64,000 nt of DNA from Spirosoma agri (lineage in GTDB: Bacteria > Bacteroidota > Bacteroidia > Cytophagales > Spirosomataceae). The number at the start of each line of letters is the position of its first letter. The stretch's first letter is position 1. The notes below the pieces were generated by a model that did not search any database, was not told the origin of the DNA, and saw only the letters and a list, made by a program, of their open reading frames with translations. Of this stretch, positions 1-7,422 are shown one piece after another. Made by a program: the position numbers and the translations under genes. The stretch lies in the NCBI RefSeq assembly GCF_010747415.1, contig NZ_JAAGNZ010000001.1, positions 248,001 to 312,000 of the forward strand. The letters run 5' to 3'.

Positions 1-175
1 GCTAGAAAAAACAGGACTTCGTTAGATAGCATGATCAATAAGGCAGACAGAGAATCAACACCTTGACGGCGAAAAAGTTGACTTTAATCGACAAATCTAC
101 GTCCAATCCGCTGAAGCTACTGGCTTCGTTCTGCAAAAAATTGGCATAATGCCAGCAACCCGTTAGTTTTGGACT

Positions 176-916
176 ATGTTTAATAATAAAAAAGTTATTG
201 TCGTGATGCCCGCCTACCGGGCAGCGCTGACATTGGGACGTACCTACCACGAAATCCCGTTTGATCTTGTTGATGATGTAATTCTGGTCGATGATGCCAG
301 TCCTGACAATACGGTTGACGTAGCTCGGCAATTAGGTATCCAGCATGTGATCCGACATGACCGGAACAAAGGCTACGGCGGCAATCAGAAAACCTGTTAT
401 GCCAAAGCGCTGGAACTGGGCGCTGATATTGTTGTAATGCTACACCCTGATTATCAATACACACCAATGCTGTTGCCCGCCATGATTTCCATCATCGGCA
501 ATGGCTTGTATCCAGTCGTTTTTGCCTCCCGGATTCTGGGGAAAGGGGCACTCAAGGGTGGTATGCCCATGTATAAATACATTGCCAACCGGTTTTTGAC
601 GCTGGCTCAGAATGTACTGATGAACCAGAAACTATCGGAATACCATACCGGCTACCGGGCTTTTTCGGGCGAAGTACTACGCAGTCTGGATTTTACGCAT
701 AACTCCGACGATTTCATTTTTGATAACGAAATGATCGCCCAGATTTTTTATAAGGGTTATGAGATCGCTGAAGTGACCTGTCCTACCAAGTATTTTGAAG
801 AAGCCTCATCAATCAATTTTCGCCGAAGTTCGATCTATGGATTGGGCGTTCTGCGCACGTCTTTATACTATTTTCTTACGAAACTAGGGCTAATGCGCTG
901 GAAGATTCTGACGTAG
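176..916 (+). CDS. Family 2 glycosyltransferase
   Basis: A GT-A fold glycosyltransferase of family 2, resembling the polyprenyl-phosphate mannosyl/glucosyltransferase group that moves a sugar from a nucleotide donor to a lipid or glycan acceptor at the inner membrane. The N-terminus has the GT2 opening VVMPAYRAA (about residues 9-17), the acidic VDDAS motif (38-42) and a second acidic site HPDY (90-93) in the place of the DXD motif. At 246 residues it is a minimal GT2 domain. I see no clear C-terminal membrane segments, only a hydrophobic stretch near the end. Its last 41 bases overlap the end of the convergent polyketide synthase gene. The acceptor cannot be read from sequence. Confidence 0.9.
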   Translation: MFNNKKVIVVMPAYRAALTLGRTYHEIPFDLVDDVILVDDASPDNTVDVARQLGIQHVIRHDRNKGYGGNQKTCYAKALELGADIVVMLHPDYQYTPMLLPAMISIIGNGLYPVVFASRILGKGALKGGMPMYKYIANRFLTLAQNVLMNQKLSEYHTGYRAFSGEVLRSLDFTHNSDDFIFDNEMIAQIFYKGYEIAEVTCPTKYFEEASSINFRRSSIYGLGVLRTSLYYFLTKLGLMRWKILT

Positions 917-2084
917 CATAGGCATTACCTACCGCTGACTCATCAACCATCGCTTCGAGAACCATTGCTTCTAACGTCAGACCTGGCCCGAAAGCGCAAC
1001 TCAGAATATTGGGCCGATTGGGATCGAATTCAACGGCTCCCGACCGAAGGTCGTCCCAGACCGATTTCAGCACGAATAGTACCGTTGCCGATGACATGTT
1101 CCCAAATTGCTTCAGTACGTTATAGGCATAGTGGTCGTCTTTTGCCGTAATGCCAAGCTGCTCTTCGATGACCTCCAGAATTCGACGGCCACCAGGATGC
1201 AGGGCATACTGACCAATATCGGCTAACGACAAATCGCACTGGGCGAGCAGCCGCTTCATAAGCTGTCCGATGCCGCGCTGAATGTGGTTGGGCACTTCAG
1301 CCGTTAGGGTCATTTCAAAGCCAAAATCACTAATGTGCCACGCCATGGCATCCTTACCTTCGGGCAACAGGTCACAGTAGAATGACCGAAGCCGGAACGA
1401 TTGTTCGGGCCGCGGCTTACTTTCGACCAGAACAGCCGCTGAACCATCCGCAAACAACGCATTTGAGAGGAGATAGTCCGTTTCGGTCTTTTTCTGGAAG
1501 TGGATAGTGCATAATTCGACACAAACGACCAGCACTTTGGCGTCCGGCTCTGACCGGACAATTGCGTTTGCGGCTTTCAGTCCATTGAACGCACCATAGC
1601 AGCCCATGAAATTGATCGCCAGTCGTTGCGTTGTTGTTGGCAGGCCAAGGGCTTCAATGATCTCAATATCCGGCCCTGGCGCATACAAACCCGTACAACT
1701 GACCGTAATAAGATGCGTAATGGTTTGCGGATCGAAATCGGGGTAACTGGCAAAGCAACTCTCAATCGCTTTTAACGCTAACGGTACAGCTTCCTGACGG
1801 TAAATACCCATTCGCTGGGTCACCGTCGGAAACGGTTCCATACCCGGCGTGTTCGGATAAAAGGTAAACTCGCCCATCGACCGCGTATAATCGGCCATGA
1901 CCGTATGCCGCTTCTCGATACGCGTGTAGCGGTACAAGGTCATTAACCGACGCCGATCACGTTCATCAAATTGAAGGAGGTCGGCCATAAACTCGGCTGC
2001 ATGTTGTTGAGAAGCGTAATAAGCTGGTACGGCGGTACCAATAGCGTTGATATAACCGTCTGATTGAGATTGCATTAGAGCCAT
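876..2084 (-). CDS. Type III polyketide synthase (chalcone/stilbene synthase family)
   Basis: A homodimeric ketosynthase that extends an acyl-CoA starter with malonyl-CoA and cyclises the product, typically to alkylpyrones or alkylresorcinols in bacteria. The catalytic triad is visible: Cys162 in FMGCYGA, His296 in ALHPGG and Asn329 in FGNMSSA. The length of 402 residues fits the family. The start is the ATG at 2084; a nearby ATG three codons downstream is also possible. It is divergent from the UbiA gene across about 97 bases, which probably hold both promoters. In Bacteroidota, type III PKS and UbiA genes often lie side by side, which suggests a prenylated or quinone-like lipid product. That role is inference. 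Confidence 0.93.
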   Translation of the reverse strand: MALMQSQSDGYINAIGTAVPAYYASQQHAAEFMADLLQFDERDRRRLMTLYRYTRIEKRHTVMADYTRSMGEFTFYPNTPGMEPFPTVTQRMGIYRQEAVPLALKAIESCFASYPDFDPQTITHLITVSCTGLYAPGPDIEIIEALGLPTTTQRLAINFMGCYGAFNGLKAANAIVRSEPDAKVLVVCVELCTIHFQKKTETDYLLSNALFADGSAAVLVESKPRPEQSFRLRSFYCDLLPEGKDAMAWHISDFGFEMTLTAEVPNHIQRGIGQLMKRLLAQCDLSLADIGQYALHPGGRRILEVIEEQLGITAKDDHYAYNVLKQFGNMSSATVLFVLKSVWDDLRSGAVEFDPNRPNILSCAFGPGLTLEAMVLEAMVDESAVGNAYATSESSSALALVS

Positions 2085-2181
2085 TCGCCGGAGCGTTCAT
2101 TTATTCTGGAGTGCCATTGGTGGTATAACTATGCTGATTGCCGAAAGTTCTTTAAATTGAGGCTTCTATCAAAAACAAGCC

Positions 2182-3045
2182 ATGACCGCCCGTACCATTT
2201 GGCTACACCTGCGCGTACCCTTCTCCTTTTTCCTATTGCCGATGTTCTGGTTTGCCGTCAGCCAGTCTCCCTCGCCCGACGTTGATAAGTCAATAGTAGT
2301 ACTACTGGTCGTCCATCTACTGCTCTATCCGGCCAGTAATGCGTACAATAGCTATTTTGACAAGGATGAGGGCAGTATCGGTGGTCTGGAAACACCGCCA
2401 CCCGTTGACAAAGACTTGTACTGGGTATCGTGGGTGCTGGATGGTATCGCCTTATTGCTTGGCATGTTCGTTAACTGGTCTTTCATACTGTATTTGCTCG
2501 TCTATGGATTCGTAACAAAAGCCTATAGTCATGATCGTATCCGACTCAAAAAGTACCCGATTCTTAGCTGGTTCCTGATCAGCATTCTCCAGGGTGGGTT
2601 GACCTATACCATGACCTATATAGCCATTAATGATTTACCAGTATCGACCATTACGGAGCCTAAGCTTCTGTTCGGCGGGTTACTGGCTACGTTAAATCTG
2701 ATGGCGTTATATCCTGTCACCCAGGTTTACCAACACGAAGAGGATGCCAGCCGGGGTGACATGACCATCAGCCGGATGCTGGGTGTGCGGGGAACGTTTG
2801 TTTGTGCGGTTGTGCTCTACTCGCTGTCTCTGGTTGGCTTTTACCGGTATTTCGAGGGGAGTTACGTTGTGTTGATCTATCTGGCGTTCTTGTTACCGGC
2901 AGTCGTTTTCTTTTTGCGTTGGTTTTGGCGGGTGTACCAAGACAGTAGTTTCGCGAATTATCGTACAACTATGCGCATGATGTGGATCTCGAGTATCGGT
3001 CTGAACAGTTTTTTCTTAGTTTTAATCGCTCTAACTCATTCGTAA
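2182..3045 (+). CDS. UbiA-type prenyltransferase, integral membrane
   Basis: A 287-residue polytopic protein of the UbiA superfamily, which transfers prenyl groups from prenyl diphosphate to aromatic or other acceptors. The first Asp-rich motif is NSYFDKDEG (residues 56-64, NxxxD form). The second region is HEEDASRGD (185-193), a variant of the usual DxxxD. Hydrophobic segments fill most of the rest. It is divergently paired with the type III polyketide synthase, so the likely job is to prenylate or modify a polyketide-derived phenolic lipid. The methyltransferase and oxidoreductase that accompany this pair in some Bacteroidota are not seen here. Confidence 0.85.
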   Translation: MTARTIWLHLRVPFSFFLLPMFWFAVSQSPSPDVDKSIVVLLVVHLLLYPASNAYNSYFDKDEGSIGGLETPPPVDKDLYWVSWVLDGIALLLGMFVNWSFILYLLVYGFVTKAYSHDRIRLKKYPILSWFLISILQGGLTYTMTYIAINDLPVSTITEPKLLFGGLLATLNLMALYPVTQVYQHEEDASRGDMTISRMLGVRGTFVCAVVLYSLSLVGFYRYFEGSYVVLIYLAFLLPAVVFFLRWFWRVYQDSSFANYRTTMRMMWISSIGLNSFFLVLIALTHS

Positions 3046-3100
3046 TCAGTTTTCAGAGAAAATTTAGACAAAAAATGATGATTTTTTTTCGGTGATAGAC

Positions 3101-3130
3101 TTGACAAACGACCAAAACCTTCTAATTTTG
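3101..3130 (+). promoter_or_regulatory. Bacteroidota-type promoter of tRNA-Gly
   Basis: TTGACA-like TTG at 3101-3103 and TAATTTTG at 3123-3130 are separated by 19 bp. This matches the sigma-ABfr consensus TTG-N19-TAnnTTTG. It lies about 38 bases before the tRNA-Gly gene. Confidence 0.75.
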
Positions 3131-3167
3131 CATCCACAATTCGCCGAGGTAGGGCGGATGACAAAAT

Positions 3168-3243
3168 GCGAAAGTAGCTCAGCTGGTAGAGCGCGACCTT
3201 GCCAAGGTCGAGGTCGCGGGTTCGAACCCCGTCTTTCGCTCCA
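3168..3243 (+). tRNA. tRNA-Gly (anticodon GCC)
   Basis: The acceptor stem GCGAAAG pairs with CTTTCGC at 3233-3239, followed by T and an encoded CCA at 3241-3243. The D-arm (AGCTCAGCTGGTAGAGC) and the T-loop (GGTTCGAACCC) are canonical. The anticodon stem CGACC/GGTCG encloses the loop TTGCCAA, giving anticodon GCC and reading GGC/GGU. Confidence 0.98.
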
Positions 3244-3244
3244 C

Positions 3245-3277
3245 GAAAAAAGGCACCGACCAACGGTGCTTTTTTCG
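3245..3277 (+). terminator. Rho-independent terminator between the tRNAs
   Basis: Stem GCACCG/CGGTGC with loop ACCAA, preceded by a run of A and followed by six T. The A and T runs also pair, so it may work in both directions. It follows the tRNA-Gly CCA end directly. Confidence 0.85.
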
Positions 3278-3306
3278 TAAATGTCCGCTCCGGTGGAGAA
3301 TGGAAT

Positions 3307-3391
3307 GCCGGGATGGTGGAATCGGTAGACACGCCGGACTTAAAATCCTGTGGGCCTCAAGCCCGTGCGGGTTCGACTCCCGCTCCTGGTA
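3307..3391 (+). tRNA. tRNA-Leu (anticodon TAA)
   Basis: A class II tRNA of about 85 nt. The acceptor GCCGGGA pairs with TCCTGGT (two G-U pairs). The loop CTTAAAA gives anticodon TAA, there is a long variable arm (GGGC/GCCC) and a normal T-arm (GCGGG-TTCGACT-CCCGC). CCA is not encoded. The anticodon stem CCGGA/TCCTG carries a C-U mismatch at the second pair. The gene sits 260 bases upstream of a recombinase remnant, so it is a plausible past integration site. Confidence 0.95.
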
Positions 3392-3426
3392 CAACGCCCT
3401 CTAAAAAGGGAAAACGAACGCTTAGT

Positions 3427-3452
3427 AAAAGCCCTGATAATCAGGGCTTTTA
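3427..3452 (+). terminator. Terminator after tRNA-Leu
   Basis: Perfect stem AAAAGCCCTGA/TCAGGGCTTTT with a TAA loop, ending in a T-rich tract. It closes the tRNA-Leu transcription unit. Confidence 0.85.
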
Positions 3453-3650
3453 TTGTTTTAGTGCTTTTCAGTTTTCTGTTGATTTGATCTTGTTTTATTG
3501 CTTTTTGTTACTCATTTGGTACTTGGTTTTGCAATTTATTTGTATGTTTATCAACGGATTACAACATCCAAACAGAGGTAAAATAGGGTACGGCTATCAA
3601 ACTCAGGAAAAAGCCGTTAGCAAGCGGTAAACTCAGCCTCTACTTAGATA

Positions 3651-4073
3651 ATTGGGATGGGCTTACGATGGTGCGATGTAAAAATTTTGCAGTGGAAACA
3701 CATTCATGGATGCTCTCTCTAAATGACTCAGTAAAAAACAGGCAAGCCCGTTATCATCAACCTTAATCCTACTTCAATACGGCTCTCAGGACAGAAAGGC
3801 AAGCCAGAGGAGGCCGTTTTTACTCTCCCCTCTCATACAGGAACGTTGAATGCATTACGTTACTGAAGAGACCGGGTGAGCATTAACAGAACTGTTACAT
3901 TCCATGTCGCGCGCCACTCGTTTGCAACTAATCTATTGATCTACGAGACCGATGTTAAAACGGTTTCTTCTCTCTTGGGACACACCAGTCTAGAGCATAC
4001 ACACAAGTATGTCAGGGTTGTTGAGTCTCTCAAACAAAACGCTGTTAATCGTCTACTTGAGATTGATCTGTGA
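3651..4073 (+). pseudogene. Tyrosine recombinase (integrase), catalytic-domain remnant
   Basis: One reading frame keeps all the catalytic marks of a phage/transposon-type tyrosine recombinase: Arg in GLRWCDVK (from 3660), the beta-hairpin Lys in KTGKPV (from 3735), HVARHSF with its H-x-x-R (from 3900), LLGH and the nucleophile region HKYVRV. The frame is broken by TAA at 3720, TAA at 3732 and TGA at 3864. The last lies where the family usually has Trp (RYW), so it looks like TGG to TGA. The N-terminal arm-binding and core-binding domains are absent. An ATG-led tail of 65 codons (3876-4073) remains open but cannot be active alone. The position next to tRNA-Leu fits the integrase of a decayed integrated element. 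Confidence 0.88.
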
Positions 4074-4080
4074 TCCTAAA

Positions 4081-5013
4081 ATGGCAATGAGTTACGAAGA
4101 GATTAGTGGCTTAATCAAAGAGATAGATAACTTGGTTTGTGGTGAAGGAATCTACTTGTCTACTTGGTACTTAGATGAGAAAGAGGAATTTGGCCAGATG
4201 CTGCACAGCGCATATTACAGTAGCTGGTGGAGTGATAATCAACTGAAACATATTTATGATTATGAGAATTATTTAGAAAATAAACTCCTGACGTCTACGT
4301 ATGAAGAAAGAAAAGTGACTCTTGCAAAACACAAGGAACTTTGGCTAACGCTAATCCAAAAAAGCGAGATGTCCAATGTCTATCATACTCCCAATGACAA
4401 GGACTTATATAATCGTCTCATACCTTTAGCGAGAGCAGAATATGTGATTCCCCTAAACTCATATAATTTCATTCCAGAAAAGCTTTTAGAAGCACATAAA
4501 CTTGACCCTTCAATTGAGTTGGTTAGGCATGAAGTTATGTCATTTGTAATTATATGGAAGAAGGAACTGATAAGACGTTACCATCTTATTAATCATTTAC
4601 AGGATATATACACAACAGGGGGGGGCACTTGCAATGATTGGTTGGAATGGACTATAGACTCAAAACAGATAAAACAATTAATATCCTTAATTAAACGATA
4701 TTTTTTAAATAGAACTGATACAGACTTGATTGTAAATATTCTTATAGGTCAGGAGCAGGGAAATATCGTATGGGTCAAAAGTACAGAAGCTCTTGTCCAC
4801 TTATTCACTCTTCTTGTTGAAAAAAACTATCTTATAACAAGAGATTGGGGAATGGTATTAACCCGTCGTTTGATGTTTTATAGCAAGCAAGGCAACCTTA
4901 TTAACAATAGAAATATAAATGCGACACTTTATAGAATTAGAAATAAGGAAATTGTATCAAGAGAGCAAAAGTTAATAACGAAAACTATCGAGAGATTTGA
5001 TCTGATAAGGTAA
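4081..5013 (+). CDS. Hypothetical AT-rich protein of the integrated element
   Basis: I do not recognise a firm family. The protein has about 310 residues, is rich in Leu, Ile, Asn and Lys, and is clearly more AT-rich than the host genes, a sign of transfer. I chose the ATG at 4081 because an upstream in-frame start at 4009 would lie inside the recombinase remnant. There is no signal peptide or membrane segment. The C-terminal part, a stretch reading GNIVWVKSTEALVHLFTLL followed by a region ending NATLYRIRNK, resembles a small C-terminal domain found in many Bacteroidota proteins encoded beside integrases (RteC-like or hypothetical). This is a weak, memory-based resemblance. It could be a regulator or a cargo gene. 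Confidence 0.6.
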   Translation: MAMSYEEISGLIKEIDNLVCGEGIYLSTWYLDEKEEFGQMLHSAYYSSWWSDNQLKHIYDYENYLENKLLTSTYEERKVTLAKHKELWLTLIQKSEMSNVYHTPNDKDLYNRLIPLARAEYVIPLNSYNFIPEKLLEAHKLDPSIELVRHEVMSFVIIWKKELIRRYHLINHLQDIYTTGGGTCNDWLEWTIDSKQIKQLISLIKRYFLNRTDTDLIVNILIGQEQGNIVWVKSTEALVHLFTLLVEKNYLITRDWGMVLTRRLMFYSKQGNLINNRNINATLYRIRNKEIVSREQKLITKTIERFDLIR

Positions 5014-5206
5014 TTATAACCAAGTTGCGGTCCCGGCTTATTTTGTAAGTATTTGATTATTAATTAAATGTAGTTATTTTGTTTATCTCGTAGTAGGTAC
5101 TTTGCTTTTTATGCCATTTTCTCTATTTTCTTTGCTCTCGTTATAACATTGTTTAGTTAACCGGGCTTGCAAGTCCATTTTTTCAAACGTTTAAACCGTC
5201 TGAAGG

Positions 5207-5545
5207 ATGGATACAATCACAATGAGCGGGGCTGATCTTAGCCAGCAGTTACAGGAGCATGGGCAACAGTTGGCCCGTATTAAACGGCTATTGGCCAGAC
5301 AAAAGGAAACGCTGATCTTAGAGGAGGATTCAGCCTATTCAGGTAGTAGTAAGAGCTACATCTATGAGCTGACCTCAACGGGGGCTATCCCGCATTACAA
5401 GCCAGAATGTAAAACTATTTACTTCGATCGAGCTGAGTTAGTCAGTTGGCTAAAGCGTAATCGGGTTAAGACCGTTCAGGAAATTGAACAGGAGACCACA
5501 ACTTTTGTACTGGTAAAGGGGCAAAAAGGAGGGGTAAGCAAATGA
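5207..5545 (+). CDS. Excisionase-like helix-turn-helix protein
   Basis: A 112-residue protein. The central part (about residues 43-86) reads like the MerR/excisionase-type winged helix used for target or host selection in mobile elements, with the segments SSKSYIYELTSTGAIPHYKP and IYFDRAELVSWLKRNRV. The N-terminal 35 residues look like a short coiled coil (QLQEHGQQLARIKRLLARQ). ATG at 5207 is used; ATG at 5222 is an alternative. Its stop overlaps the next gene by 4 bases (ATGA type), so the two are translationally coupled. It probably binds DNA to control recombination or replication of the element; this role is by family analogy. Confidence 0.8.
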   Translation: MDTITMSGADLSQQLQEHGQQLARIKRLLARQKETLILEEDSAYSGSSKSYIYELTSTGAIPHYKPECKTIYFDRAELVSWLKRNRVKTVQEIEQETTTFVLVKGQKGGVSK

Positions 5546-6078
5546 ACTATATAACTGCTTACTACCGCTTTGAGGTTCTGGCTAAAGAAATCAGAACAAT
5601 GAATGGGTTCAAGAGTCCAAACCGCTTGGATTGCACCCTAACGCATGACCCTACAGGGCATGGATTACTGCCACTTTTTCAGCGCAAAAATGGGATGCTG
5701 TTTTTCTACCTCATTCCTGCAAAGGAAGTGGTGAAGGCCAACAGTAAGCGACGGGCAACGTATGTTCTGGGGGACGGTAATCAAAACCTATCTTCCTTAT
5801 ACTTCGAGCATTCTGAGTTATCTCATTTGGCCTATGGGTACTGCAATGGCAAAGAACGTTTGAGTGATGGTCGACCAAACCCGGCTATGCCCTACAAACA
5901 TGACGCTTTGCTAATGGTGTGTAATTGGCCTCAGCAGGTTATTGAGATATTGATTGTTAAGAACGGGAAACCGCTTATTGAGAATCTTTACAACCTGTTG
6001 ATTGATGGGAAGTTTGACGAGGAGTTAAGCCAGCTTAAGAAGTTGGCAAGGCCGTACTACCCGTACAAGATGCCCTGA
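5542..6078 (+). CDS. Hypothetical protein of the integrated element
   Basis: A soluble protein of 178 residues with no recognised domain. It has many Tyr, Leu and His residues and no signal peptide or membrane segment. It is translationally coupled to the excisionase-like gene (overlap 5542-5545) and followed after 2 bases by the remains of a replication gene. This position, between a DNA-binding protein and a rolling-circle-type replication gene, suggests an accessory replication or plasmid/phage maintenance role, but nothing in the sequence proves it. The frame is intact although both ends of the element are decayed. Confidence 0.65.
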   Translation: MNYITAYYRFEVLAKEIRTMNGFKSPNRLDCTLTHDPTGHGLLPLFQRKNGMLFFYLIPAKEVVKANSKRRATYVLGDGNQNLSSLYFEHSELSHLAYGYCNGKERLSDGRPNPAMPYKHDALLMVCNWPQQVIEILIVKNGKPLIENLYNLLIDGKFDEELSQLKKLARPYYPYKMP

Positions 6079-6080
6079 GC

Positions 6081-6570
6081 TATTATGATACGGCTCATTT
6101 GTTTTTGCCAGCAGAACGGGCGGGGAGAGTGGATCTCCCTGCTTACGTTTCTGCCTCACTAGAGCGCATTACAGAACACTATCACGCCAATGGCCAGCAA
6201 TCAATAAGCGGTTACTTCAACAACCTCAGAGTAAATACGGGCGGGGCGGGTGTATCAGTCAAAGGTAGTCTAATCACAGTAACAACTTTGGCAACTTAAC
6301 CAGACAGGATACTCAGCGAGTAATTGAACAACTCTGATGCACTCCGCCTGCCCATCAACCGGGCCAACGTTGGTCGGGTCGATGTGTGCAAAACCATGTT
6401 GACAAAGCACCCGCCAACGGTGTATCTGGCTGAGTTGGGTTTGTGCCAATCCAATACTATGCCCGTTTAGGTCAGCCTAAGAGCATCCGTTACCAGAATG
6501 GTAAGCGATGGCATTCTACGATAAACAGGCAGAGGGCAAACATGCGGGTTTAATGATACCGGCTATTTAA
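6081..6570 (+). pseudogene. Phage/plasmid gene II/X-like replication protein, multiply frameshifted
   Basis: Joining the three frames gives a protein start typical of the gene II/X replication family: YDTAHLFLPAERAGRVDLP, then GYFNNLRVNTGGAGVSVKGS, then LTRQDTQRVIEQL (frame 2), then SDALRLPINRANVGRVDVCK and KHPPTVYLAELGLCQ, then YYARLGQPKSIRYQNGKRWH, then FYDKQAEGKHAG. At least three frameshifts or stops separate these pieces, the first codon before YDT is TAT rather than ATG, and the C-terminal half is missing. These proteins nick a replication origin for rolling-circle replication of filamentous phages and some plasmids. The assignment rests on pattern recognition of conserved segments, not on a search. 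Confidence 0.7.
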
Positions 6571-6766
6571 TCCGATAAACCTTTCGTCAGGAGAAATAGT
6601 CTGATCGTCCGCTTGCCAGATAGCTGTGGCCGTGTGATCAACTGAAGAGCCGCCGATCGAACTGCAACCGCCTAAATAAGCGCGAAAACGGCTAATGAAC
6701 AGGTGTGATACAGCGGAAATTTTCGACCAATTGGGGTCGCTAGCGCTTTTAAAGGCAAGACGTAGC

Positions 6767-6834
6767 AAAGGGATCACGGGATTAAAGTCGTTTGTGGCTT
6801 GTTCCACCAACGGCTTAAGTCCCGTGATCCCTTT
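6767..6834. repeat. Long imperfect inverted repeat (hairpin)
   Basis: The arms at 6767-6790 and 6811-6834 share AAAGGGATCACGGGA and its complement and then pair with a few mismatches. The 20-base loop contains a smaller GTGG/CCAC stem, so almost all 68 bases can fold. It lies in the 330-base gap between the decayed element (ends 6570) and the next gene (from 6904). No T-run follows, so it is not a standard terminator. A 102-codon minus-strand frame with a TTG start covers this gap (6550-6858) but has no recognisable family. Confidence 0.6.
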
Positions 6835-6903
6835 ACCGACTGTCTCTACAAAAATCAAGTTTACCGACTGCTGAACGAGTTCTTTGAAAAATTACTGCTT
6901 GCC

Positions 6904-7410
6904 TTACCTCTTCCTCGTGCGCTTGTTTCTGGATAGGAGGGTAAACGCAACGGTCGTTATGGCGGCTCCAATGAGCACTTTCTTGATCAGGCCGTTTCGA
7001 TCATATTTCCAATCGGCTTGCATACCCTTCTCGGCAAAAATGTTGGGCACACGACCTCGTCTAAAATCATCGACAATGCCTTCCACCACGTTGACCCGGT
7101 CAGCCAGCAATAACGGTAACCAGTGGCCGTATTCAGACTCACTGAATCGGAACGCAAACCGACGAATCTGACCGCTAAGTCCTGAAGGCGGAGTGGATGT
7201 ACCAAATACCGCACTAACAGTAGGCCGTTCGATGGAGCGAAGTACTTCAATGTCGACGGGTTGTTGTTCTGGCCGATCCCAGGTATGCCCCGTCTGCTCA
7301 TTGTCGGTACGTAGTTTGATGGGATAGGTGGGATCGTTTTTAGGGTCCGCATCAATGCCCCAGCCCAGAATATGTGAATAATCCTTTGCTTTCTCTTCTA
7401 TCGTTTCCAT
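6904..7410 (-). CDS. Conserved hypothetical protein with C-terminal membrane anchor
   Basis: A 168-residue protein of unknown function. The N-terminal part (HILGWGIDADPKNDPTYPIK, about residues 13-32) is highly polar, and the middle has a WDRP motif. The C-terminus has one hydrophobic segment (VLIGAAITTVAFTLL) followed by a basic tail, NKRTRKR. This is the look of a tail-anchored inner-membrane protein with its bulk in the cytoplasm. It follows the zinc-dependent dehydrogenase gene by 12 bases on the same strand, so the two are almost certainly cotranscribed, and the protein may act with that enzyme. Confidence 0.8.
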   Translation of the reverse strand: METIEEKAKDYSHILGWGIDADPKNDPTYPIKLRTDNEQTGHTWDRPEQQPVDIEVLRSIERPTVSAVFGTSTPPSGLSGQIRRFAFRFSESEYGHWLPLLLADRVNVVEGIVDDFRRGRVPNIFAEKGMQADWKYDRNGLIKKVLIGAAITTVAFTLLSRNKRTRKR

Positions 7411-7422
7411 GATACGTTGGGT

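Noticed and set aside
3199-3630. A 143-codon plus-strand frame across both tRNA genes
   Set aside because: It covers tRNA-Gly, tRNA-Leu and two terminators and has no family-like sequence; it is a by-product of tRNA sequence.
6550-6858. 102-codon minus-strand frame with TTG start
   Set aside because: It covers the inverted repeat, has no signal, motif or family, and lacks a convincing start region.
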